From assembly GCF_964340395.1 (NCBI RefSeq), contig NC_135563.1, forward strand, positions 2,370,001 through 2,427,500: a DNA stretch of 57,500 bases. The letters are read 5' to 3'. The DNA comes from Glandiceps talaboti. Lineage: Eukaryota; Hemichordata; Enteropneusta; Spengelidae. The notes below the pieces were generated by a model. It saw nothing but the letters and a program-made list of their open reading frames with translations. It had not been told where the DNA came from and did no database searches. The position numbers were made by a program, and so were the translations under genes. Of the stretch, positions 39,207-52,300 are shown piece by piece (the first letter of the stretch is position 1; every line of letters starts with the position of its first letter).

Positions 39207-42200
39207 CCCTCCCCACCCCATGACCAAATGCTTCCTGATTTCAATCCCAGCCTTAACCCCACCCCACCCCATGACTGAAAACTCCCTGATTTCAATCCTA
39301 GCCCTACCCCACCCCACCCCACCCCACCCCACCCCACTTCATGACTGAAAGCTTCCTACAGTTAAATCCCAGTTTCCGCTGGCAGACCTACTTAGATACA
39401 AAACTAGTTACTCCATACGTGTTTTAAGACATAATCCAATTTGAAGCATTTACAAGAAAGGTGTTTATTTTGCAATAAGACTTACCATGGTTTGTTACAT
39501 TATATTTTTTAGCATGAACTTTGACTAGAAATGATTCAACAAAACCTTTTAAATCATCTAGATCCATGAAATTACAGGCTGTACCCATCACTTTCAATTG
39601 ACTTGTTCCCTAATACTTCAGTCATTGAAGATGACAAATTCTGAAATACCTGTAGTCATAGTAATACATTTTACAACTATGATATACTTTCAATTCTTGC
39701 ATCCCATTTTTTTTAGGTATATAACCCTCTTTGCAGAAAGAAACATTTTCTTGATTTTGTCAACTCCAAAGTACAATATTTACTTTTGGCCAATATCACT
39801 TTTGTTCTCCTGGGTCCCCTCTCAGATGTTAAATGGTTTAGCCCATACAGTTAAATTCTCGGTTTGTATATATCAAGTTTCCTTGTTGCTAATATTTTGT
39901 GTTTTCATCTGTACTGTTACAGTATGAATCATTAAATGGCTATTTGAAATATTTTCATCAAATTCTCGGGTAAGTATTTTCTTTGATTTCTCTCTACATA
40001 CATACATACATACAATCTATTGTAATGTTAAGTGATCATTTACCTATATTATACACTATGTTCATCACTTTGTCCAGTCACAACATTTTTAACTTTTCCT
40101 GTTAATTTGTTTGTGAAAATTCAAACCTGTCTGCCATTACGTTGGAGAACTAGTCTTGTCTGTGATAGCATACATGTAAATGTTCAAACCTGTCTGCCAT
40201 TACGTTGGAGAACTAGTCTTGTCTGTGATAGCATACATGTAAATGTTCAAACCTGTCTGCCATTACATTGGAGAACTAGTCTTGTCTGTGATAGCATACA
40301 TGTAAATGTTCAAACCTGTCTGCCATTACGTTGGAGAACTAGTCTTGTCTGTGATAGCATACATGTAAATGTTCAAACCTGTCTGCCATTACATTGGAGA
40401 ACTAGTTTTGTGTGTGATAGCATACATGTAAATGTTCAAACCTGTCTGCCATTACGTTGGAGAACTAGTCTTGTCTGTGATAGCATACATGTAAATGTTC
40501 AAACCTGTCTGCCATTACATTGGAGAACTAGTCTTGTCTGTGATAGCATACATGTAAATGTTCAAACCTGTCTGCCATTACGTTGGAGAACTAGTCTTGT
40601 CTGTGATAGCATACATGTAAATGTTCAAACCTGTCTGCCATTACGTTGGAGAACTAGTCTTGTCTGTGATAGCATACATGTAAATGTTCAAACCTGTCTG
40701 CCATTACATTGGAGAACTAGTCTTGTCTGTGATAGCATACATGTAAATGTTCAAACCTGACTGCCATTACGTTGGAGAACTAGTCTTGTCTGTGATAGCA
40801 TACATGTAAATGTTCAAACCTGTCTGCCATTACGTTGGAGAACTAGTCTTATCTGTGATAGCATACATGTAAATGTTCAAACCTGTCTGCCATTACGTTG
40901 GAGAACTAGTCTTGTCTGTGATAGTATACATGTAAATGTTCAAACCTGTCTGCCATTACGTTGGAGAACTAGTCTTATCTGTGATAGCATACATGTAAAT
41001 GTTCAAACCTGTCTGCCATTACGTTGGAGAACTAGTCTTGTCTGTGATAGTATACATGTAAATGTTCAAACCTGTCTGCCATTACGTTGGAGAACTAGTC
41101 TTGTCTGTGATAGCATACATGTAAATGTTCAAACCTGTCTGCCATTACGTTGGAGAACTAGTCTTGTCTGTGATAGTATACATGTAAATGTTCAAACCTG
41201 TCTGCCATTACATTGGAGAACTAGTTTTGTGTGTGATAGCATACATGTAAATGTTCAAACCTGTCTGCCATTACGTTGGAGAACTAGTCTTGTCTGTGAT
41301 AGCATACATGTAAATGTTCAAACCTGTCTGCCATTACATTGGAGAACTAGTCTTGTCTGTGATAGCATACATGTAAATGTTCAAACCTGTCTGCCATTAC
41401 GTTGGAGAACTAGTCTTGTCTGTGATAGCATACATGTAAATGTTCAAACCTGTCTGCCATTACATTGGAGAACTAGTCTTGTCTGTGATAGCATACATGT
41501 AAATGTTCAAACCTGTCTGCCATTACGTTGGAGAACTAGTCTTGTCTGTGATAGCATACATGTAAATGTTCAAACCTGTCTGCCATTACGTTGGAGAACT
41601 AGTCTTGTCTGTGATAGCATACATGTAAATGTTCATCAACTACAAAGTAGTATACTGTTCACTTGTTTCACTCTCTGCATCTCTAAGATAAACACTAGAG
41701 GGCAGTCTTTGTGACGTTATCTTACATGTACCACTGAAGAATGAACAAGGTAACAACACTATCTTCCCTTACCAAGGTAACAACACTGTCTTCCCTTACC
41801 AAGGTAACAACACTGTCCTGCATACACACTGCTATCTTATCACCCACATGTTTACCTTGTCTATCTGAAAACAAGATGTTTAATTAAATCAATTTCGTGT
41901 CTGTTTCAGTTTCTTTGTTGTTGAGGATCACATTCTTAGCACGACGCAGGGCTTGGTTACTAGGGAATACCTCAATGAACTCTGGGATATGTCTTTACAC
42001 AAAATTGTGGCAATACTCAGAACTCATTCAGTAAGTTTCATTTCTTTCTATTTAATGTTTTTTACGAAATGTTCTAAACCCTTATATTAACAGAGATATG
42101 TAACATATATTCAAACTTGCATTGTTTCCTGTATATCACTTGGGCGCATTCATTTTACAGCAGACATCAAAATGTCCTAAGTCCAGGGCGGGACCCTGGC

Positions 42201-45200
42201 TTCAATCCCACGAAAAGTATACTGACTCCGTATAAAGGGACAGTTTGACATCATATAAGATACAGTGACAACGCACAGTTCTATTTATAAAATGAATTGT
42301 TAACATAAAAATTGCAACAAAAAGATCAACTTTGATAAACTTAATCTACAATTGAATAATTAGATGGAGTAGATGAGAGACGCCATAATGGACGTCTTTT
42401 TTCACAGGTTTTGTCTACCGTGCATGCACTGTCGCAACCTCTGACCTGCTCACTGACGTGTACAAAACACAGAAGGTTCGGGAAATTGGGACAATTATCT
42501 GCCACAGAAGCCTTTTAGTAAACCAAATTTTATGGGACGGAGTGTGATTTTCATTTTTTGATGGGCTAGTTAAATGGAAACAAAATGAGCACATGTACAT
42601 GTGAATTTTGATTCCGAAAAAGCTGTGTTAGGGGATCGTTTTGCATGATGTTGACAGTGACACATGAATGTTGGGCACTGAATCAATGTGTAATCACTGG
42701 CATGGCCACTATAGACAGCCGATGCATGTGTGCCCGGTCTGACATAAAGAATGAACTTGTTATGCAAATCAGAAAATAATTACAGTGGTATTACAAAGCA
42801 TCATGCATCCTAACGTTGACGTTGTTGATAGTTTTAGTTCAAGATTTCAGAGTTTCAAGGACACCTAATGTCAGCTTTCAGTATCAAGTTTACAGTATGT
42901 AACTAATACTGTCATTTGATATAGCAGGACCAAATCATGTTACACAGCTAGTGACAGTAATTAATAAAAATAAATTATTTTAAAGTTTGTTTGACTGTGT
43001 TATTTGTAAGTTTTTCGTTCACATTTGGTACTTTTTAAAGTCAGGGAGTTTTTTTCTCTCAAAATGTTGTTTTTTCTTAAACTCTTGTCATAAATTTGAA
43101 ACAGCAGTGTAACAGTTCTAAAAATGAAACAAGTGGTTACAAGATTAGGATTTCTTAAAGTTTTTATTCAATCATATGTTCACTGTGACTTATTTTGAAG
43201 TTGTTCTTTGTCCTTGTCTGAAAAAAGGAATCATAAATTTGAGCACTGCTATTCATTGATATTCAAATTGTGACAAGCTGGCTGTCCAATCTTTCTAAAC
43301 AATATATAATATACTCTGTAGAAATGACTTAAATTTACATATTTTAATTGCCTTCTTTTTCTAAGGTGTAATGTGTAGCACACAATTTTCAAAATATAGC
43401 TTACTGGGAACTGTTATTGTGAATGGAATTTTTTTTTATGTAGTTATAGGTAATAGTCTATGTGTAATAGAATACCTCAGACCACGATGTCTCTATAGTG
43501 GTCTGAGGTAATATATATGATTTCATAAACAATACATAATAGTGACCCCACTCCCTGTCAAATGACCCCACTTTCTTTGCAACCAAGGGGCCTTTGTCCC
43601 CACTAGTTGGTAACCTTAGCAGAACACTGCTTTAAGAATTGTGAATTAATTTGTACACTGCTTTAAGAATTGTGAATTAATTTGTACACTGCTGGTCCTC
43701 TTGAAGAAAGTAAAAAGTAAACTTAGAATAATCCAATATTTATATTTGTTGTTTTTTTCAGGCGTACTGTACAGATGCAACACTTCTACTGACCATCAAG
43801 AATCTGATTGTATTATTCAGTCATACAATTACAGTAAGTCTAATACTGTCTCTCATTCTACTAGCTGCAGTGCTAAATAAGACACATCACTACTTTGACA
43901 TTTTTGTCTCAGAGGAAGATCAACATTTTTCAGGAAAATGAAAGTGTTGATGCACCCCTGCTTGACAGCAAAAGTGTTAGCTGCAAGACAAACATAGTGG
44001 TTCATCAAAACCACAGTCCTTGTAACACTGGTCTAGAAATGCCTATTTTGAACACATGTGAACTAATTCTTTCCCCAGACAGTCTGTAATGGTAGCCTTG
44101 CAATATGACTACTGACATTCATGGACATTTTTAATGACACATGCTCATTGCTGTTCCTGTTTTCAAGCATTTTGCTATAAAATTTAAAGCATCTGTTTAT
44201 CAGTGATGCATTTATATTAGTGAGTTATCTGGTAGGTATTTTGCACAACTTTTTTTACAAGTGCCAATGAACATACACTTATGACATTCTGCAATGGTAT
44301 GAGCTATGTTCTCTTTCAGTCAAGTTAATACAATGGTGTCAGTGATATCATAGCCCTATGCATATGTAGTCCAAATGGTAACCAGTAGACAAGCAAAATG
44401 TTTGTGATATCATAGCCCTATGCATATGTAGTCCAAATGGTAACCAGTTCACAAGGCAACATGTTTGTGATATCATAGCCTTATGCATGTAGTCCAAATG
44501 GTAACCAGTTCACAAGGCAACATGTATGTGATATCATAGCACTATGCCTGTAGTCAATATAGTAACCAGTTCACAAGCACCATCACCATGGTGATACTTC
44601 TGAAATAGCTGAACAATCGTGAAAATGACCAATGTCCAGTGATTATTACATGTATCACTTTCTGTTGCACTAATAAACTAGGAAGTCTTCTGTGTTTATG
44701 CTAATGTATTACACTTCCAACATATATTGGGCATACAATGACAACATAAGACCAGGTACACAAAGACTTGCTATATCACAGTACAGTGTTCTCAGTGCCA
44801 ACAGATACTGATCTAATTTTAATACTGGGCTGATATTTTCGACTTTTGCCTTCAAGCACATAATTTTCTACTCATTCCAAAGAAATAACTTGAGAAGTAT
44901 GTATCCAATCATCAAACAGAAAAGAGCAAAAAAGGGGCAAACATTTCACCAGACGATGCACCATAAGCAACAGAAAAGATATATCATTAATAAGACACTA
45001 TGTGTAAGATAGAAGTGAGATGTCATTAACCAGCTAATCATCTCTCTCTGTCTCTCTCTGTATATACATGGTTTCCCTTCATCCAAGCTGTTACAATTAC
45101 ACATACTAGTAGACACCAGCTAATCATCTCTCTCTGTCTCTGTGTGTATAGACATGTGGTTTCCCTTCATCCAAGCTGTTAAGAATTATTAGTAGACACC

Positions 45201-45388
45201 ATTAATCAACTAATCATCTATCTCTCTCTCTGTACAGACGTATGGTTTCCCTTCATCCAAGCTGTTAGAATTATTAGTAGACACCATTAACCAACTAATC
45301 ATCTATCTCTCTCTGTGTGTACAGACATATGGTTTCCCTTCATCCAAGCTGTTAGAATTATTAGTAGACACCATTAACCAACTAATCA

Positions 45389-45419
<31 letters not shown>

Positions 45420-45582
45420 GTACAGACGTATGGTTTCCCTTCATCCAAGCTGTTAGAATTATTAGTAGACACCATTAATCAACTAATCATCTATCTCTCT
45501 CTCTCTCTGTGTGTACAGACGTATGGTTTCCCTTCATCCAAGCTGTTAGAATTATTAGTAGACACCATTAATCAACTAATCA

Positions 45583-45636
<54 letters not shown>

Positions 45637-45703
45637 CAGACGTATGGTTTCCCTTCATCCAAGCTGTTAGAATTATTAGTAGACACCATTAACCAACTAA
45701 TCA

Positions 45704-45743
<40 letters not shown>

Positions 45744-46275
45744 CAGACGTATGGTTTCCCTTCATCCAAGCTGTTAGAATTATTAGTAGACACCATTAAC
45801 CAACTAATCATCTATCTCTCTCTGTGTGTACAGACGTATGGTTTCCCTTCATCCAAGCTGTTAGAATTATTAGTAGACACCATTAACCAACTAATCATCT
45901 ATCTCTCTCTGTGTGTACAGACGTATGGTTTCCCTTCATCCAAGCTGTTAGAATTATTAGTAGACACCATTAACCAACTAATCATCTATCTCTCTCTGTC
46001 TCTCTCTCTGTGTACAGACGTATGGTTTCCCTTCATCCAAGCTGTTAGAATTATTAGTAGACACCATTAACCAACTAATCATCTATCTCTCTCTGTCTCT
46101 CTCTCTGTGTACAGACGTATGGTTTCCCTTCATCCAAGCTGTTAGAATTATTAGTAGACACCATTAACCAACTAATCATCTATCTCTCTCTGTCTCTCTC
46201 TCTCTGTACAGACGTATGGTTTCCCTTCATCCAAGCTGTTAGAATTATTAGTAGACACCATTAATCAACTAATCA

Positions 46276-46312
<37 letters not shown>

Positions 46313-49300
46313 ACAGACGTATGGTTTCCCTTCATCCAAGCTGTTAGAATTATTAGTAGACACCATTAATCAACTAATCATCTATCTCTCTCTGTGTGTA
46401 CAGACGTATGGTTTCCCTTCATCCAAGCTGTTAGAATTATTAGTAGACACCATTAATCAACTAATCATCTCTCTCTCTGTGTGTACAGACGTATGGTTTC
46501 CCTTCATCCAAGCTGTTAGAATTATTAGTAGACACCATTAACCAACTAATCATCTATCTCTCTCTGTGTGTACAGACGTATGGTTTCCCTTCATCCAAGC
46601 TGTTAGAATTATTAGTAGACACCATTAACCAACTAATCATCTATCTGTCTCTCTCTGTACAGACGTATGGTTTCCCTTCATCCAAGCTGTTAGAATTATT
46701 AGTAGACACCATTAATCAACTAATCATCTATCTCTCTCTCTCTCTCTCTGTACAGACGTATGGTTTCCCTTCATCCAAGCTGTTAGAATTATTAGTAGAC
46801 ACCATTAATCAACTAATCATCTATCTATCTCTCTCTCTCTCTGTGTGTACAGACGTATGGTTTCCCTTCATCCAAGCTGTTAGAATTATTAGTAGACACC
46901 ATTAATCAACTAATCATCTATCTCTCTCTCTCTCTCTCTCTCTCTGTACAGACGTATGGTTTCCCTTCATCCAAGCTGTTAGAATTATTAGTAGACACCA
47001 TTAATCAACTAATCATCTATCTCTCTCTCTGTACAGACGTATGGTTTCCCTTCATCCAAGCTGTTAGAATTATTAGTAGACACCATTAACCAACTAATCA
47101 TCTATCTCTCTCTCTCTCTCTCTCTCTGTACAGACGTATGGTTTCCCTTCATCCAAGCTGTTAGAATTATTAGTAGACACCATTAACCAACTAATCATCT
47201 CTCTCTCTCTCTCTCTGTGTGTACAGACGTATGGTTTCCCTTCATCCAAGCTGTTAGAATTATTAGTAGACACCATTAATCAACTAATCATCTATCTCTC
47301 TCTCTCTCTGTGTACAGACGTATGGTTTCCCTTCATCCAAGCTGTTAGAATTATTAGTAGACACCATTAACCAACTAATCATCTATCTCTCTCTGTCTCT
47401 CTCTGTACAGACGTATGGTTTCCCTTCATCCAAGCTGTTAGAATTATTAGTAGACACCATTAACCAACTAATCATCTATCTCTCTCTGTCTCTCTCTGTA
47501 CAGACGTATGGTTTCCCTTCATCCAAGCTGTTAGAATTATTAGTAGACACCATTAATCAACTAATCATCTATCTCTCTCTGTCTCTCTCTGTACAGACGT
47601 ATGGTTTCCCTTCATCCAAGCTGTTAGAATTATTAGTAGACACCATTAATCAACTAATCATCTATCTCTCTCTCTCTCTCTGTACAGACGTATGGTTTCC
47701 CTTCATCCAAGCTGTTAGAATTATTAGTAGACACCATTAATCAACTAATCATCTATCTCTCTCTCTCTCTGTGTACAGACGTATGGTTTCCCTTCATCCA
47801 AGCTGTTAGAATTATTAGTAGACACCATTAATCAACTAATCATCTATCTCTCTCTCTCTCTGTGTACAGACGTATGGTTTCCCTTCATCCAAGCTGTTAG
47901 AATTATTAGTAGAAATTAAAGACCAGTACAATGAGATCTTGATGAAGCAGTGGGTGCAAGTATTTCGTGATATTTTTGATGAAGACAACTACACATCGAT
48001 GTATGTTGTAAATGATGGGGAGTACAACAGAGTTACTGACCAGTTTCCTTTCCATGATGAAGAACTTGTAAAGGTAGGTGATATTCTGTAAACCTTTCAC
48101 ACAAACAGTGCTTTTATTAATTTCATACTTCTGTTATCAAAAGATATTTTCCATTTTAATACTGTCCTTAAAGGAAAGAACCAGTCAAATACATTTGTAC
48201 TTTTAGATAGCTTACCATTGTGTTTTTAATCGATATGTATATGAATTTTAGAAATAAAATGAAACATATTAAAGTATGTGACTTTGAAATGTGCAACATT
48301 CTGCTACGTTCAGCCTCACTGTGTGCCACCATCCATCCTGTTTGTGATGTCATGTTGTCCTACACGTCCACTGGCATCTAGATCTAGGTCTGTGTAGCAG
48401 CTGTTTATCATTGACAAACATGCCAAGGTGTAAATATAACGGATGTAATAATCATTTTGAGCATGATGGTAAATCATTTTCACCATAACTGATCCACAGA
48501 GACACCCAGTATTGTGTTGTCTCATGTAAATTTGTTTTACAAAACTCTTCCTAGTAAGTTAAGTTAATTATTTTAAAGGATCAAAGTGTTTGGTTTTCAC
48601 ATTAAAATATGAAAGGGTTTTAGTTGTGACTCATGATCCACGGACAACTTTCTTCCTCAATTCTCAGTACCATTGCATTGAAACTTGAAGCAAAACATAC
48701 AATTGGACCACGCAAAAAAATTACAATCATACTGAAGATATTTTAGGATGCTAACTTGCCAACTAACTTCATACGTTTTCTGCCGTTTCACTTTGATCAT
48801 GGCCACACCGGTGGGGAACTCAGGTAAATTGATTGGAAACTAGAAACATTTACTGGCTTTATATATGGAATACCTTCCCCTCAGTGATAGGATGATGTAA
48901 CGTCATAATTTCTCAAAGTGAACACTGGTGGGCGCTGTATTTAATGGCAAAATGATGACATACATAACCTTGTTATATCAGAAGCTAAATCCGATTTTAA
49001 GCTAAACCAAAGATAATTGAGTTCAAAAAATGTATAAATCACTTGTCACACATTTATTTTATCAATAGAAATTGCAATGTCATTTGATAGGACCTTTCCT
49101 TTAAGTTATACCATGTGACATGTGTTACCAAATAGTCACATTAAATAATGTAACCTCCATTAAGTCTTTCATTCTATTCAAAGACATGTCCATTTTCATT
49201 AAATTTGTAAATATTGTGTCCAGTCCTTGTAGATGCTACACTAGGAGAAATTCCACCTGTTACTGTATGTACTCAAGTATTACCAATGTAGAGTAGGACC

Positions 49301-52300
49301 ATATTAAAGTTAGCAGTAAGACTAAGTATTACCAATGTAGAGTAGGATCATATTAAAGTTAGCAGTAAGACTAAGTATTACCAATGTAGAGTAGGACCAT
49401 ATTAAAGTTAGCAGTGAGACTAAGTATTACCAATGTAGAGTAGGACCATATTAAAGTTAGCAGTAAGACTAAGTATTACCAATGTAGAGTAGGATCATAT
49501 TAAAGTTAGCAGTAAGACTAAGTATTACCAATGTAGAGTAGGACCATATTAAAGTTAGCAGTAAGACTAAGTATTACCAATGTAGAGTAGGACCATATTA
49601 AAGTTAGCAGTAAGACTAAGTATTACCAATGTAGAGTAGGACCATATTAAAGTTAGCAGTAAGACTAAGTATTACCAATGTAGAGTAGGACCATATTAAA
49701 GTTAGCAGTAAGACTAAGTATTACCAATGTAGAGTAGGACCATATTAAAGTTAGCAGTGAGACTAAGTATTACCAATGTAGAGTAGGACCATATTAAAGT
49801 TAGCAGTAAGACTAAGTATTACCAATGTAGAGTAGGATCATATTAAAGTTAGCAGTAAGACTAAGTATTACCAATGTAGAGTAGGACCATATTAAAGTTA
49901 GCAGTAAGACTAAGTATTACCAATGTAGAGTAGGACCATATTAAAGTTAGCAGTAAGACTAAGTATTACCAATGTAGAGTAGGACCATATTAAAGTTAGC
50001 AGTAAGACTAAGTATTACCAATGTAGAGTAGGACCATATTAAAGTTAGCAGTAAGACTAAGTATTACCAATGTAGAGTAGGACCATATTAAAGTTAGCAG
50101 TAAGACTAAGTATTACCAATGTAGAGTAGGACCATATTAAAGTTAGCAGTAAGACTAAGTATTACCAATGTAGAGTAGGATCATATTAAAGTTAGCAGTA
50201 AGACTAAGTATTACCAATGTAGAGTAGGATCATATTAAAGTTAGCAGTAAGACTAAGTATTACCAATGTAGAGTAGGACCATATTAAAGTTAGCAGTAAG
50301 ACTAAGTATTACCAATGTAGAGTAGGATCATATTAAAGTTAGCAGTAAGACTAAGTATTACCAATGTAGAGTAGGACCATATTAAAGTTAGCAGTAAGAC
50401 TAAGTATTACCAATGTAGAGTAGGACCATATTAAAGTTAGCAGTAAGACTAAGTATTACCAATGTAGGGTAGGACCATATTAAAGTTAGCAGTAAGACTA
50501 AGTATTACCAATGTAGAGTAGGACCATATTAAAGTTAGCAGTAAGACTAAGTATTACCAATGTAGAGTAGGACCATATTAAAGTTAGCAGTAAGACTAAG
50601 TATTACCAATGTAGAGTAGGACCATATTAAAGTTAGCAGTAAGACTAAGTATTACCAATGTAGAGTAGGACCATATTAAAGTTAGCAGTAAGACTAAGTA
50701 TTACCAATGTAGAGTAGGACCATATTAAAGTTAGCAGTAAGACTAAGTATTACCAATGTAGAGTAGGACCATATTAAAGTTAGCAGTAAGACTAAGTATT
50801 ACCAATGTAGAGTAGGACCATATTAAAGTTAGCAGTAAGACTAAGTATTACCAATGTAGAGTAGGACCATATTAAAGTTAGCAGTAAGACTAAGTATTAC
50901 CAATGTAGAGTAGGACCATATTAAAGTTAGCAGTAAGACTAAGTATTACCAATGTAGAGTAGGACCATATTAAAGTTAGCAGTAAGACTAAGTATTACCA
51001 ATGTAGAGTAGGACCATATTAAAGTTAGCAGTAAGACTAAGTATTACCAATGTAGAGTAGGACCATATTAAAGTTAGCAGTAAGACTAAGTATTACCAAT
51101 GTAGAGTAGGACCATATTAAAGTTAGCAGTAAGACTAAGTATTACCAATGTAGAGTAGGACCATATTAAAGTTAGCAGTAAGACTAAGTATTACCAATGT
51201 AGAGTAGGACCATATTAAAGTTAGCAGTAAGACTAAGTATTACCAATGTAGAGTAGGATCATATTAAAGTTAGCAGTAAGTCTAAGTATTACCAATGTAG
51301 AGTAGGATCATATTAAAGTTAGCAGTAAGACTAAGTATTACCAATGTAGAGTAGGACCATATTAAAGTTAGCAGTAAGACTAAGTATTACCAATGTAGAG
51401 TAGGATCATATTAAAGTTAGCAGTAAGACTAAGTATTACCAATGTAGAGTAGGATCATATTAAAGTTAGCAGTAAGACTAAGTATTACCAATGTAGAGTA
51501 GGACCATATTAAAGTTAGCAGTAAGACTAAGTATTACCAATGTAGAGTAGGACCATATTAAAGTTAGCAGTAAGACTAAGTATTACCAATGTAGAGTAGG
51601 ACCATATTAAAGTTAGCAGTAAGACTAAGTATTACCAATGTAGAGTAGGACCATATTAAAGTTAGCAGTAAGACTAAGTATTACCAATGTAGAGTAGGAT
51701 CATATTAAAGTTAGCAGTAAGACTAAGTATTACCAATGTAGAGTAGGATCATATTAAAGTTAGCAGTAAGACTAAGTATTACCAATGTAGAGTAGGACCA
51801 TATTAAAGTTAGCAGTAAGACTAAGTATTACCAATGTAGAGTAGGACCATATTAAAGTTAGCAGTAAGACTAAGTATTACCAATGTAGAGTAGGACCATA
51901 TTAAAGTTAGCAGTAAGACTAAGTATTACCAATGTAGAGTAGGACCATATTAAAGTTAGCAGTAAGACTAAGTATTACCAATGTAGAGTAGGATCATATT
52001 AAAGTTAGCAGTAAGACTAAGTATTACCAATGTAGAGTAGGACCATATTAAAGTTAGCAGTAAGACTAAGTATTACCAATGTAGAGTAGGACCATATTAA
52101 AGTTAGCAGTAAGACTAAGTATTACCAATGTAGAGTAGGATCATATTAAAGTTAGCAGTAAGACTAAGTATTACCAATGTAGAGTAGGACCATATTAAAG
52201 TTAGCAGTAAGACTAAGTATTACCAATGTAGAGTAGGATCATATTAAAGTTAGCAGTAAGACTAAGTATTACCAATGTAGAGTAGGACCATATTAAAGTT

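Noticed and set aside
39090-39337. Gly-Trp-rich minus-strand ORFs
   Set aside because: Translations of CCCCA and TTA simple repeats.
40032-40760. 242-codon ORF with repeated NVQTCLPLRWRTSLVCDSIH
   Set aside because: 63-bp minisatellite in an intron; the frame is open only because of the unit length.
42180-42225. Possible tRNA-derived SINE B box (TGGCTTCAATCCC)
   Set aside because: No matching A box at the right distance and no cloverleaf potential seen.
45030-47869. CRISPR-like pattern of regular repeats with variable spacers
   Set aside because: The 'spacers' are CT tracts of varying length and the 'repeats' are copies of a eukaryotic exon boundary; the context is an animal gene.
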